Of a stretch of DNA of 64,000 nucleotides, positions 35,451-45,301 are shown one piece after another (the stretch's first letter is position 1; each line of letters starts with the position of its first letter). The notes beneath the pieces were generated by a model. It did not search any database. It was not told where the DNA came from and was given only the letters and a program-made list of their open reading frames with translations. The translations under genes and the position numbers were made by a program. The stretch covers positions 310,001 to 374,000 of the forward strand of contig NZ_OZ008337.1 of assembly GCF_963931955.1 (NCBI RefSeq). Direction: 5' to 3'. This DNA is from Wolbachia endosymbiont (group A) of Longitarsus flavicornis (GTDB lineage: Bacteria; Pseudomonadota; Alphaproteobacteria; Rickettsiales; Anaplasmataceae).

Positions 35451-36312
35451 TGGTAAAAAAATAGCAAACGACCTATGTGAGAGGCTATCACAAAAAATTG
35501 ATATTTTAAAGAGAGAGTATAACATTTTTCCTTGCTTGAAAGTAATTCTCGTGGGCAGCAATCCAGCAAGTCAGGTTTATGTTCGCAACAAACAGAAAAA
35601 AGCAGAATCAATAGGCATAAGTTCTGAGACCATTGTTTTGCCTAATAATACTTCAGAAGATGAATTGATTGAAAAAATCAATGAGTTAAATGAAGATCCA
35701 TCTGTGCACGGGATTTTAGTGCAATTGCCTTTGCCAAACCACATTAGTGCAAGCAGAGTAATTAATGCAGTAAGTGTTGAAAAAGACGTAGATGGCTTCC
35801 ATGATGAAAACGTTGGCAAATTAGTTAAAGGTGAAAAAAACTGCCTTATACCTTGCACTCCTAAAGGTTCTTTGCATTTAATTAAATCAATTGAAGAGAA
35901 CCTTTCCGGTAAAAACGCAGTGGTAATTGGTAGGTCAAATATCGTGGGCAAGCCAATGTTTCACCTATTGCTGCAGGAAAATTGCACTGTTACCATCTTG
36001 CACTCACAGAGCAAAGATTTAGCTGAATATTGCTCTAAAGCGGATATAGTAGTTGCAGCAGTCGGAAAGCCAAATTTTGTTCAAGCAGACTGGATAAAGA
36101 AAGGTGCAATAGTGATCGATGTTGGCATAAATAGCGTTAACGTAGGAGAGCTCGTAGGTGATGTTGACTTTGAGGGAATAAAAGGGAAAGCCAAAGCTAT
36201 GACCCCAGTACCCGGGGGCGTTGGCCCAATGACAATTGCATTTCTAATGATAAACACTGTCATTGCTGCTTGCTTGCAGAAGGGAGTTGATGCTTCTAAT
36301 TTCATTAGTTGA
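35434..36312 (+). CDS. folD: Bifunctional methylenetetrahydrofolate dehydrogenase/cyclohydrolase
   Basis: A 292-residue FolD, which interconverts methylene-, methenyl- and formyl-tetrahydrofolate for purine and fMet synthesis. The frame opens at TTG 35395, but GTG 35434 (TIIIDGKKIANDLCERL) matches the family start and follows GGCAAGGAA. Conserved elements are SQVYVRNKQKKAESIGI (catalytic Lys region), VHGILVQLPLPNHI, KDVDGFHDENVGKL, the Rossmann motif VVIGRSNIVGKPMFHLL, and the closing TPVPGGVGPMTIAFLM. It overlaps the 3' end of ubiX by 17 bases. Confidence 0.95.
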   Translation: MTIIIDGKKIANDLCERLSQKIDILKREYNIFPCLKVILVGSNPASQVYVRNKQKKAESIGISSETIVLPNNTSEDELIEKINELNEDPSVHGILVQLPLPNHISASRVINAVSVEKDVDGFHDENVGKLVKGEKNCLIPCTPKGSLHLIKSIEENLSGKNAVVIGRSNIVGKPMFHLLLQENCTVTILHSQSKDLAEYCSKADIVVAAVGKPNFVQADWIKKGAIVIDVGINSVNVGELVGDVDFEGIKGKAKAMTPVPGGVGPMTIAFLMINTVIAACLQKGVDASNFIS

Positions 36313-36367
36313 GATATAATGAAGCAACATGTATGTTTCTTAAAATTGTGATTTAAGTCCACCAGGG

Positions 36368-36500
36368 AAGGGTGTCATTCCAGTGTCAGCTACTTTCATG
36401 ACATCATCATAAAGTAAACCAGTGTCAGCTACTTGGATGACACCCTGACAACCGTCATCCCGCTACTTGTTAGCAGCTAAGAGATACCGCGGCGGTTGTA
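36368..36500. repeat. Palindromic repeats after folD
   Basis: Units of the GTGTCATTCCAGTGTCAGCTACTT, GTCAGCTACTTGGATGACACC and GTCATCCCGCTACTTGTTAGC...GAGATACCGC families follow folD. They are the inverted forms of the units at 1497 and 10940. Confidence 0.8.
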
Positions 36501-36689
36501 AGTTAAAAATATGTTATAAAAGAAACAAGAGGGAACTACTCACTATAGGAATAGCGGGCGTGTGCGACCGACGCGGCAACAACCGTTCATATCAAGGTAC
36601 ACTAGCCCCATCCCTCGATACGTTTGAATAGTTGCATGGGACATATGTATGCACCCGTTTACAATCTTAAATCAATAAACTATCGAGGT

Positions 36690-37565
36690 TATCATGCTAT
36701 CAAAATTTTATTGGCATTGACATCGGAAAATTTAAAAATGTTGTTGCAATTCACGAACAGAAAAATGCTGTCGAATGTGACAATAATGCTTCTGGTTGGC
36801 AACAATTGTTTAAAAAGTTTTCAGACATTCTACCTAATTCTTTAGTAACTTTAGAAAATACAGGAAATTGGCTTATCACATTTTCTTATTGACAAAAATA
36901 TTGCCGTGCATCGAGCTAATACTCGTAAAGTAAAAAGCTTCATCTTGTCACACGGAACTTTAGCAAAGTCCGATAAATCAGATGCAAGGGCTCTTGCTCA
37001 ATATGCGCCATAGAACTCTCTCTCCCTACTTCTGAAAAGCAATCAACCTTGGTTGCCAACGTCGTTACGCAAATGAGAGTTCAGGAAAAATGTAGACTGG
37101 AAGCACCGGCATATAAAAGAAAGCTGTCAAAAGACCATCGAGTTTTTCGATAGTCAAATAAACGAACTCAATAATACTATACAAAAGATTATTGACGAAA
37201 GCCGTGAATTACAACAACGTCAAAAAATCCTTAAAACAGTTCCTGGCAAAGTTATCACAAGATTTTCTGTGTTTAATGCCAGAGCTTGGTTACTTAAGCA
37301 GAAAAGAAGTAGCAAGTCTTGCAGGCTCACCCTAAGGAAAGTGGTAAAGCTGTTGGTTATCGAAGAATAACAGGTGGTAGAAGTAATAAAGCTCTTTACG
37401 GCTGCAATGGCTGCTCAAATCTGCACTTGGTACCTTTTATTCCAAGCTTGTTGAAAGTGGTAAGAAGAAAATGGTAAGCTCTAATGCGAAAAATTATAGT
37501 AATTGCTAATGCAAGACTTAAAGAAGCAATTGATTTACACAGCAGTCACTGAAATGGGTTTGTGA
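36690..37565 (+). pseudogene. Decayed IS110-family transposase
   Basis: Broken pieces of one transposase can be read in shifting frames. FIGIDIGKFKNVVAIHEQKN carries the first Asp of the DEDD catalytic set and is followed by NSLVTLENTGN. After a stop come VHRANTRKVKSFILSHGTLA and KSDKSDARALAQYA. Further on, LQQRQKILKTVPG and a C-terminal YLSRKEVASLAG...AVGYRRITGGRSNKAL match the Transposase_20 domain. Several frameshifts and stops show it is dead. It is a different IS110 lineage from the fragment at 47383. Confidence 0.75.
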
Positions 37566-37750
37566 ATAAGTACGTTCACACAGACTTAAAGCACATATTC
37601 ATTGGCTTAAGCAGGTAGTGGCTGTTTGATATACAATTCTATTTCTATGACAAACGGGTTTTTATTGCCCATATGAAGCTGCAATTGCGCAAATAAAAAA
37701 TTTTTAAAAAACATAGTTGATATGACGTAGAGCTCGCGTTAGCTATAAGA

Positions 37751-38728
37751 TTAGCTAACATTCTGCACATCCATAAAAAACAAACCTTCTTTTTCATCTT
37801 GAACGCTAATAATAGCGTGAGTGTTAAGAGGTAAAGGGTCATTTGTATGTCCATGGCCTACCCCTTTCATTGTAAATACAGGAAAGTTAACACTTTTTGC
37901 AAACCTTTCTTTTACAACTTCAACAAGATTATCATTATAACAGTTAATGAAATCCCCAAAGATTACTGCATGTACTCCATCGAAAATATTAGCTTGCTTT
38001 AAGTGATCTAAACTGCGCTCTATTGCGTATGGGTAGACTCTTATGTCCTCTAAAAATAGAATTTTACCTTTCGCATTTATTTGCCAAGCAGTTCCTATAC
38101 TATTTTCAACTAGAGTCATATTACCACCGATGATTTTAGACTTTAATCTGCCATCTTTTAGTATAATGCCATTATTTATCATCTTTAGCTTATCAAAGCT
38201 GATAGAATCCTGCTTGTTAAGAATTAACTCTTTCAATTTTTCAACAGAGCTTTCAGAAACGGAGTTATTTACTATCATTTCCAACATGGTGCCGTGAAGA
38301 GTTTGCCAATTATATTTAGCTTGTAGATAGATGTGCAAGGCAGTTATATCGCTATAGCCTATGAGGATTTTTTTGTTTTGAGCAATCCTTTCTTTTTTAT
38401 TATTGGGTAACTTTTCTAGATAGGGAATTAACCGAGAAGCCCCTTCTCCTCCTCTGATACACCAGATTATTTTACTATCACCGGTTAGTGCACTAATCAA
38501 ATCATTTGCTCTGAATTCATCAGAGTTGGAATAAAATGGATTATCATTACTATATATTTTCTCCGAAATATGGGGATTAAAATCCAAAGCTTCTACATAT
38601 TCTTTTATAGTAGTCAGATCTAATTCTTTTCCCTTCGAAGAAGGAGCAATAATATCAACTTGGTCGATTGCATGAATACCTGTGTTAGCACATAAAGTGA
38701 GAATGAAATATAAAAGGTAAACAATCAT
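37751..38728 (-). CDS. Peptidase S66 family (LD-carboxypeptidase/MccF-like), exported
   Basis: A 325-residue serine peptidase of family S66. The catalytic Ser lies in LIGYSDITALHIYLQ, preceded by the signature IWCIRGGEGASRLIPYLE. Downstream ILFLEDIRVYPYAIERSL and the C-terminal GVGHGHTNDPLPLNTHA carry the Glu/His side of the triad. LD-carboxypeptidases trim peptidoglycan tetrapeptides; MccF relatives cleave acyl-sulfamide antibiotics. A signal peptide (MIVYLLYFILTLCANTGIHA) points to the periplasm, which is unusual for cytoplasmic LdcA but fits muropeptide trimming. The start overlaps the end of lipB by one base. Confidence 0.85.
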   Translation of the reverse strand: MIVYLLYFILTLCANTGIHAIDQVDIIAPSSKGKELDLTTIKEYVEALDFNPHISEKIYSNDNPFYSNSDEFRANDLISALTGDSKIIWCIRGGEGASRLIPYLEKLPNNKKERIAQNKKILIGYSDITALHIYLQAKYNWQTLHGTMLEMIVNNSVSESSVEKLKELILNKQDSISFDKLKMINNGIILKDGRLKSKIIGGNMTLVENSIGTAWQINAKGKILFLEDIRVYPYAIERSLDHLKQANIFDGVHAVIFGDFINCYNDNLVEVVKERFAKSVNFPVFTMKGVGHGHTNDPLPLNTHAIISVQDEKEGLFFMDVQNVS

Positions 38729-39345
38729 TAAAATATCTTATAAAACTCTTTTTTTAGTATATCATCCAATTCAGAGAGTGGAACTTTCACTCCTAGTTCT
38801 TCCATTGACGTGACGCCATAATCTTGCAGTCCACAAGGAATAATGCCCTTATAGTGAGAGAGGTTGGGGGAGACATTAAGCGCTATGCCATGATAAGTTA
38901 CCCATTTTCTTAAACGGATACCAAAAGCTGCAATTTTTTTTTCTACTCCGTTATGGTTTACCCAAATGCCTATTCTATCTTCTCTAAACTCTCCAAGTAT
39001 ATTAAATTGCTTTAAAACATTTATGATCCACTTACTTAGATCTCTAATATATAGCTTTATATCGCATTTGTTTCTTTTTTTAAGGTTTAACATTAAATAT
39101 ATGATGCGCTGTCCTGGACCATGATATGTGTGTTTACCACCCCTTCCTGTTTTATATATGGGAAATAGTTTTTCAACAATATCATCAGCTGTTGCACTGA
39201 TTCCTGCAGTGTAAAGTGGAGGGTGCTGGAGTAGCCATACTAATTCGTCTGCTGAATTATTGTGAATTTGTTGAATTTTCTCTTCCATAGATTTTACGGC
39301 ACAGTTATAATCAATAAGCTGATTAGATATTAGCCATTCTGTCAT
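38728..39345 (-). CDS. lipB: Octanoyltransferase
   Basis: A 205-residue LipB, which moves octanoyl from acyl-ACP to lipoyl domains such as that of PdhC in this window. The start at 39345 (MTEWLISNQLIDYN) is preferred; the frame extends to 39393, but those codons reach into repeat-derived sequence. Family motifs are LLQHPPLYTAGISA, GRGGKHTYHGPGQRIIYLML, the Lys in RKWVTYHGIALNV, and the nucleophile Cys in GIIPCGLQDYGVTSM. It is coupled to the S66 peptidase gene. Confidence 0.94.
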   Translation of the reverse strand: MTEWLISNQLIDYNCAVKSMEEKIQQIHNNSADELVWLLQHPPLYTAGISATADDIVEKLFPIYKTGRGGKHTYHGPGQRIIYLMLNLKKRNKCDIKLYIRDLSKWIINVLKQFNILGEFREDRIGIWVNHNGVEKKIAAFGIRLRKWVTYHGIALNVSPNLSHYKGIIPCGLQDYGVTSMEELGVKVPLSELDDILKKEFYKIF

Positions 39346-39410
39346 GTTCAATTTCTTTTTTTTTAGTATAGCAGTTCGTTCTTTTCCTGTCACCCAAGTG
39401 CTTTCCTTCC

Positions 39411-39437
39411 GTCATCCCAGTGCGTGACACTGGGATC
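39411..39437. repeat. Palindromic repeat between divergent genes
   Basis: GTCATCCCAGTG-CGTGA-CACTGGGATC lies in the gap between lipB and the portal gene. It is the same family as the element at 5195. Confidence 0.85.
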
Positions 39438-39503
39438 TATGTCTTAGTTTAACTACAGAATCTAAAACACTTTTAACTTTTAAACATCTTTCATGAGGCA
39501 CAT

Positions 39504-40697
39504 ATGAATTTCAACATCTTTCAAAGAAAAAAAAGCGCAGTATTTACTAAATATTCTGCTTTGCAGCTAATGATGGAGCCAAGTTGGAGTAAGCGTGATT
39601 ATGTAAGTTTTGCTGAGGAAGGTTACATAAAAAATGTTATTGCCTTTCGAGCAATCAATATGATTGCAAATGCTGCATCTTCGGTACCTCTTACTCTCTG
39701 CCAGCTTACTGACCAGGGAAAATCGCAACTAAAAGCCCATCCATTACTGAAATTACTTTATTCTCCTAACCCAATGACATCAAAATCGGAATTTATTGAG
39801 GGGATTGTAACTTATCGGTTAGTTAACGGCAATTCTTATATATTGATGGTTGAATCGCAAAACAATAGAAAACCACCAACGGAGCTTTATCTTCTGCGCC
39901 CCGATAGGGTTGAAATTGTTCCAGGGAGAAATAACGTTCCTTATATCTATCGTTATGCCATAAATAACAATAGTTATGACTTTAAAGTTGATAAACTAAC
40001 TGGATGTTCAGCAGTGTTGCACCTAAAGACCTTTAACCCTTTGAATGATTGGTATGGGCTATCACCAATTGAGGCAGCTGCATATAGCATAGATCAGCAT
40101 AATCAGGCGGGTGCTTGGAATCAAGCGATGTTGCAAAACGGAGCAAGACCAAGTGGTGCAATAGTTGTAAAATCAGCAAAAGATGGAAGTGGTGGAAGTT
40201 TAAGTCAAGAGCAGTACCAACGCTTAAAAGAGCAAATAAATGATCATTATTCAGGTCCTGTCAATGCTGGAAGACCGATATTGCTTGAAGGAGGCTTGGA
40301 GTGGAAGGAGATGAGTCTTTCGCCGAGGGATATGGATTTTATTGAGTCCAAACACAGTTCAGCTCGTGATATTGCCTTGGCTTTTGGCGTTCCGCCGCAG
40401 TTGCTTGGCATACCAGGTGATAACACTTATAGCAATTTAGTCGAAGCACGCCTGTCCCTTTGGGAGCAGACGGTTTTACCAACGCTAGAAAATATTATCT
40501 GTCACCTGAATTCTTGGCTGATACCAAGATTTGGTGAAGATCTGTGCTTGTCGTATGACAAAGATGCAATAGAAATTCTCATGGAAAAGAGACAAAAGTT
40601 GTGGAAATACGTAGAAAATGCAAGCTTCATGACGCTCAATGAAAAAAGAGAAGCTTTTGGCTTGCCACCACTGCCAGGTGGTGATGAGTTAGGTTAA
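39504..40697 (+). CDS. HK97-family phage portal protein (GTA-type)
   Basis: A 397-residue portal protein. Recognisable parts are VIAFRAINMIANAASSVPL, HPLLKLLYSPNPMTSKSEF, LLRPDRVEIVPG, WYGLSPIEAAAYSIDQHNQA, NGARPSGAIV, and FGVPPQLLGIPGDNTYSN. The portal forms the DNA-entry ring of the capsid. At about 397 residues and without terminase, protease or capsid genes alongside, it resembles the scattered gene transfer agent (RcGTA-like) homologues known from Rickettsiales rather than a WO prophage fragment. The frame is intact, which suggests selection. Assignment to GTA rather than prophage is inference. Confidence 0.88.
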   Translation: MNFNIFQRKKSAVFTKYSALQLMMEPSWSKRDYVSFAEEGYIKNVIAFRAINMIANAASSVPLTLCQLTDQGKSQLKAHPLLKLLYSPNPMTSKSEFIEGIVTYRLVNGNSYILMVESQNNRKPPTELYLLRPDRVEIVPGRNNVPYIYRYAINNNSYDFKVDKLTGCSAVLHLKTFNPLNDWYGLSPIEAAAYSIDQHNQAGAWNQAMLQNGARPSGAIVVKSAKDGSGGSLSQEQYQRLKEQINDHYSGPVNAGRPILLEGGLEWKEMSLSPRDMDFIESKHSSARDIALAFGVPPQLLGIPGDNTYSNLVEARLSLWEQTVLPTLENIICHLNSWLIPRFGEDLCLSYDKDAIEILMEKRQKLWKYVENASFMTLNEKREAFGLPPLPGGDELG

Positions 40698-40751
40698 GTT
40701 TGTACCCGTTCAGATGAGTTCATTGTCTCCTAAACCGTACGCCTAAGTAAA

Positions 40752-43295
40752 TCAACTATTTTTCTTGCCAACCAGAGCGGTGAAGATTTGGTCTACATCA
40801 AAACTCATCTTAGGACACCAAATAGGGCCATCCAAATGCATATCGATATAGATTGGATCACTATAACCTGGTGGAATGAAAAAGAACCTGAATATAGAAG
40901 CTAAAGCGAAGTTAGATAAGGTTAAATTAGAAGAGATTGACCCTGATGCTTGATCAATCCCGAATTGTAAACTAGTTGAACATATACCACTCTTAATACT
41001 TGCTTTTCCGCTAATATTTTCAAAAGATGTTTTACCGTTATATATATCAACATAAGCAAGTGTGGAAATTTCAGATTTATTCTTACTGCTTAACAAATTA
41101 GTGATAAATGAATTAAAATCCACATTAGTAAATTCTATTCCCTGCGCTTGTAAATTTACATCTCCTGATAAGTTACTAGCCCAATCATGAAAACTTTTTC
41201 CTTGAGTTTTGATTTCACCATTTAAGCTTACCTGACCATTTACATTGTCAATTCCTATAACCTTACCAATCTTTTTAGTGTCCAAATTTACAATAGAAAA
41301 CCTTGTATTTATTGAGTCTGATCTTAAATAACCCTGAAAAAACACTTGCCCGTGTTCTAATACGTAACTCGCCTGCCTGATAGTGATAGTGTTGTTTCTC
41401 ATTACCGCATCCAAATTAAAATCTTTCAAAACATTCTGCTCGGTTTTAAATTCTGCAGTATTGATTTGCACATTTGCATCAAAGCCTTCTTTGTCATCCA
41501 AAAAATCAAGCTGCTTTGTTGACCATTGAATTTGATCTATCTCATTTCTTGAATTTCTTTTCGTCTCTACTAAATTTGGTAATGTAATAATTTTTCCATT
41601 AAATTTACTGCCCGTAAGGTTAACATCTAATAAAGGTTTGGCGTATTTTTGATCTGCTAATATTTTTGCATTACCGGTAATATTGAAATCTTCTCCAGAT
41701 AGTTTTATTTTATCTGCAACTAGCTTACCTTTTTCCATTTTTAGCAAAAAATCCAAATTTTTAATTTTCGTAGCGTTCAATGTAAGGTTATTAACACTGG
41801 CCTTTATGTTTGCATCATACTGAAAAATTTTCAGCCATTGCATTTTAGGTAAACTGCTAAATAATGAATGATCATATTTATCTGCATCAAGATTATGCAT
41901 GCTAAATTCACCATCGATCACACTACGTTTTTTTGCGTAATTCATCTTAATTGATCCTTGCAAGGATTCCTTATTATTTAGCAGTCTAATGTCTGAGATA
42001 GATAATATTCTTGGTGCAAGGTACAATTTAGAACTTAGTGTAAATTGATTTTTCTGGTTTTCTTTCATCTTTATAGAAGGGAAAAAACATGAAATGAATG
42101 ACTCAAAATCATTTCCTTCGACTAATAAATCACCGTTGAATTCAGATAGGACATTATTGTTTGAGATCTCTCCTGATAAGTAAGATATATTATTGATTCC
42201 AGGAAATTTAAGAAGCGTATTAACTTTTACTTTGCCATCAGTGGATTTTAGTACAGCACGGAAATTATCCAATATTTTGTTTTGATATTGAATGTTAGAA
42301 GCTTCTATATTAAAATTTAAGCTCAAGTTCTTTGGCACAACTTCTCTAAAACATTCCAGAAGGTCTTTCATATTCGTTGTTCTTTGTGAATCATTTTGTA
42401 TGGAATCTAAATCAACTTTACTGAAGCTAATATTGAGATTAGTATGATCACTTTTTCTATCGCTTTGTATTGTACCACTGGCTTGCATGCTTTTGGAATC
42501 AATTTTTAAGTCAGTTGCCGTAAACTCACTTTCATTAAGACTTATATTGGATGATATCTTGATATTTTCGCTAGGAATAACACAAGAGAGAAAGCTAAGA
42601 TTAATGATTTTTGCTAAATCACTCACAGAACCGAAACTATTATTAATCGTTAGTGTTAAATTACCCTGGAGTTCTTCTTGATTTCTATTACCTGTAAATA
42701 GCAAATTTACAAAATTTGATTCAACACTAATGTGTACATTCCTTTTTGTGATATTAACCTTTCCTGAAAAATCGTAATTATTATCACCTACCTTTACTTT
42801 ACCAGAGAATTGCCTATTTTTTTTTACAGCAACCTCCTTTATGTTAACAACATCAGCGAAATCACTCTTAAAACTTACTTGGCTGTCTTTTATTACTATA
42901 TCGATTGTGTTACCACTGGCTTTTGTATTTATAATATTAATTAAATTTTCTTTATTGCTTTTCATGCCAAACAATGTGATTGACTTTGGTTGCAACGAAA
43001 ATAAAAACAACGATAGGAGCGATGGCCTTATTTCAATTTTTCTTACACTAATTAAATCTGACAACTTTTGCTCTTTATTTTCGTTGTATTGTACATATAC
43101 ATTATAAATAGTGAGCTTTGGGGTAATCAACGAAACTTTAATTTTTCCCCCAATACGCACTTCAGCATCATACGTCCTCTCCAGCTCTTTTATAATATAT
43201 CCCTTGTAGCCACTCCAATCCTTAAAAGTTGCAGTAACGTGCATAAGAATTAATAGCAGCGAGATTGATAATATGGCATATAAAGAAAGTCTCAT
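40752..43295 (-). CDS. AsmA-like envelope protein
   Basis: An 847-residue protein from ATG 43295 (MRLSLYAILSISLLLILMH), one N-terminal membrane anchor followed by a very long beta-rich periplasmic region. The opening part, YDAEVRIGGKIKVSLITPKLTIYNVYVQ, matches the AsmA N-terminal domain. The C-terminal region (LSGDVNLQAQGIEFTNVDFNSFITNLLSS and later) matches the AsmA_2 domain. Members are thought to carry phospholipid between membranes or influence outer membrane assembly. The open frame extends upstream to 43382 through palindromic repeats (MDPSVTHWDDRK), but the native start seems to be 43295. Confidence 0.82.
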   Translation of the reverse strand: MRLSLYAILSISLLLILMHVTATFKDWSGYKGYIIKELERTYDAEVRIGGKIKVSLITPKLTIYNVYVQYNENKEQKLSDLISVRKIEIRPSLLSLFLFSLQPKSITLFGMKSNKENLINIINTKASGNTIDIVIKDSQVSFKSDFADVVNIKEVAVKKNRQFSGKVKVGDNNYDFSGKVNITKRNVHISVESNFVNLLFTGNRNQEELQGNLTLTINNSFGSVSDLAKIINLSFLSCVIPSENIKISSNISLNESEFTATDLKIDSKSMQASGTIQSDRKSDHTNLNISFSKVDLDSIQNDSQRTTNMKDLLECFREVVPKNLSLNFNIEASNIQYQNKILDNFRAVLKSTDGKVKVNTLLKFPGINNISYLSGEISNNNVLSEFNGDLLVEGNDFESFISCFFPSIKMKENQKNQFTLSSKLYLAPRILSISDIRLLNNKESLQGSIKMNYAKKRSVIDGEFSMHNLDADKYDHSLFSSLPKMQWLKIFQYDANIKASVNNLTLNATKIKNLDFLLKMEKGKLVADKIKLSGEDFNITGNAKILADQKYAKPLLDVNLTGSKFNGKIITLPNLVETKRNSRNEIDQIQWSTKQLDFLDDKEGFDANVQINTAEFKTEQNVLKDFNLDAVMRNNTITIRQASYVLEHGQVFFQGYLRSDSINTRFSIVNLDTKKIGKVIGIDNVNGQVSLNGEIKTQGKSFHDWASNLSGDVNLQAQGIEFTNVDFNSFITNLLSSKNKSEISTLAYVDIYNGKTSFENISGKASIKSGICSTSLQFGIDQASGSISSNLTLSNFALASIFRFFFIPPGYSDPIYIDMHLDGPIWCPKMSFDVDQIFTALVGKKNS

Positions 43296-43493
43296 AGTAG
43301 ACCTCTCATTCCAGCATCCTTTCATCTTGTCATCCCAGTTCACCTTTTTCCTGTCATCCCAGTGCGTGACACTGGGATCCATCTTATTTTCATCATGGGC
43401 ATTATTTCAGCGTATGCTCCTAGAATCTGTTGTCTATTGCACAATTTGTAAATACTTTTATATCTGGATCCCAGTGTCAAGCACTGGGATGAC
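43296..43493. repeat. Palindromic repeats between asmA-like gene and murJ
   Basis: Three or more units are present: GTCATCCCAGTG-CGTGA-CACTGGGATCC (about 43350-43380), a GATCCCAGTG-TCAAG-CACTGGGATGAC unit (about 43466-43493), and partial units before these. The first provides an in-frame upstream extension (MDPSVTHWDD) to the AsmA-like gene. Confidence 0.85.
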
Positions 43494-43509
43494 ACCATTT
43501 GTTGTACCT

Positions 43510-45009
43510 TCAGATTACATTTATACATGTTTTCAAACTTCCTCTAAAAGTTAGGTAAAGAATACCAAAATATACAATAACACTCAAAGCTATTAAAGTC
43601 GCTAAATAAACAATACGAGCCAACATTTTATCAAAAAATAATCCTGCCAACAAAGAATTAAAAATATAGAGGGCTATTGACATGACTACCGTTGCTACAA
43701 AAATTTTCATGATATTTAACAATAACGCTTGGCTAACCTTATACATCTTATTTGTTGTTAAATAACTAATTAATAGAATGGAGTTTATCCAAGTGGAAAC
43801 GGAAGTAGCAATAGCAATCCCCGTATGCTGATACTCGTTCATTAACAAAAGGTTTAGCACTACATTAATTCCAAGACACATTAGCGAAAATATGGTTGGT
43901 ATTTTCAGATTGCCTTTAGCAAAAAATGTAGGTAGCAATACTTTATTTATAATAAATGCAGGTAAAGAAAGAGAAAATGCTATTAAAGTGGGAACAGTTT
44001 GCTGCACTGCATAATGATCAAACCGGCCGTAAGAAAAAAGCGTAAGTAAAATTATGTCGGGAATAATGATAAAGGCAGCAGTTGTTGGCATAATTAACAT
44101 TAATCCTATGTTGAGAGCCTTGTTCTGTATTTTGACTATATTTTCAGTATTATTCACCTGTTTTGAAATTAGAGGAAGAAGCACTGTACCAATTGCAGTA
44201 ACGATTATTCCCTGCGGTAGTTGATTTAGTCTATCGGCATAATATATATAGGACACCGCATTTGGTATAAAACTCGCCATGATTGTATCAATCCATAAGC
44301 TTATTTGAGTTACACAATTATTGATAATTGCAGGTACCACACGCTTAAAAAACAACCTTACTTCATTGCTTAATTCAAGGCTAAAAGAAAAAGCTGCCTT
44401 TAACTTGTATGCACTAAATAGTATCAAAAGTAGCTGGAAAATTCCTCCTATAAGAACAGCTATAGAAAGGTTGTGCGCTGGAGTTTTTACGTAAGGCACA
44501 AACAAACTGATGATTAAACAGAGATTCAAAACGATTGGTGCAATAGCTGTTGAAGCAAAATGCTGCTTTACTTGCAGCATTCCACCAATAAGTGATGCAA
44601 TTGAAACAAAGATTATGTAGGGCATCATAATTCTTGATAAAGTAACAGTAAGGGTAAACTTACTTTGGTCAAATCCAGGAGCAAAAATTTGAATCATATA
44701 AGGGGAGAAAGTTTGCATAATAAGGCAAAAAATTACTAAGATAATAAACGTAATGGATATTACACTACTTGCAAAATTAAATGCCTTTTTATTATCATAT
44801 GATTCTGTCGAATATAACGGTATGAATGAGGTAGTGAACGCTCCTTCTGCAAAAAATGCTCGAAATAGATTGGCAAAGCGAAACGAAGAAAAAAATATGT
44901 CTGCAAGAGAGTTTGCACCAATAACCGTAGCAATCAATACATCTCTTATTAACCCTGAGATCCTTGAAATAGCCGTAAAAAAACTAAATGTGAAAATACT
45001 TTTAAACAT
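43510..45009 (-). CDS. murJ: Lipid II flippase MurJ
   Basis: A 499-residue polytopic membrane protein of the MVF/MATE-like family, with about 14 helices. It has the N-terminal MurJ signature ISRISGLIRDVLIATVIG and FRFANLFRAFFAEGAFTTSFIPLY, and PQGIIVTAIGTVLLPLISK in the middle. MurJ moves lipid II to the outer face of the inner membrane. Its presence fits a bacterium that keeps a minimal peptidoglycan pathway. It is followed by repeats and then the AsmA-like gene. Confidence 0.94.
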   Translation of the reverse strand: MFKSIFTFSFFTAISRISGLIRDVLIATVIGANSLADIFFSSFRFANLFRAFFAEGAFTTSFIPLYSTESYDNKKAFNFASSVISITFIILVIFCLIMQTFSPYMIQIFAPGFDQSKFTLTVTLSRIMMPYIIFVSIASLIGGMLQVKQHFASTAIAPIVLNLCLIISLFVPYVKTPAHNLSIAVLIGGIFQLLLILFSAYKLKAAFSFSLELSNEVRLFFKRVVPAIINNCVTQISLWIDTIMASFIPNAVSYIYYADRLNQLPQGIIVTAIGTVLLPLISKQVNNTENIVKIQNKALNIGLMLIMPTTAAFIIIPDIILLTLFSYGRFDHYAVQQTVPTLIAFSLSLPAFIINKVLLPTFFAKGNLKIPTIFSLMCLGINVVLNLLLMNEYQHTGIAIATSVSTWINSILLISYLTTNKMYKVSQALLLNIMKIFVATVVMSIALYIFNSLLAGLFFDKMLARIVYLATLIALSVIVYFGILYLTFRGSLKTCINVI

Positions 45010-45158
45010 ACCACTACTTCATTAGTGTCAATACGATTAACTATAATGGTAAAAGTATCAATGAAAATATTTATTGGCTAAACTTAAAACCCTCTGCAAA
45101 AGGAGAGTTAAATAATCAATTGACTATTTGCGCTCTTATGTTAGAAATTTTATATCTT

Positions 45159-45235
45159 GGCGGGCGTAGCTCAGTTGGTAGAGCGTCAGTTTGTGGTACT
45201 GAATGTCGCCAGTTCGATCCTGGTCGCTCGCCCCA
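45159..45235 (+). tRNA. tRNA-His (GTG anticodon)
   Basis: A full cloverleaf is visible. The acceptor stem is GCGGGCG/CGCTCGC. The extra G at position -1 (45159) pairs with discriminator C73, a histidine-specific identity element. The D-stem is GCTC/GAGC. The anticodon stem TCAGT/ACTGA has loop TTGTGGT (anticodon GTG), and the T-stem GCCAG/CTGGT has loop TTCGATC. The CCA end is encoded (45233-45235). Confidence 0.95.
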
Positions 45236-45301
45236 CTAAAATTTTCTGCTTGACGGAGATATGAACAAATGGTAATATATCAAATTAATTAGGGAGGTTA
45301 T

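Noticed and set aside
36624..36845. 73-codon frame at the start of the IS110 remnant
   Set aside because: It is in a different frame from the recognisable transposase pieces (FIGIDIGKF...) and is a chance product of the decayed element.
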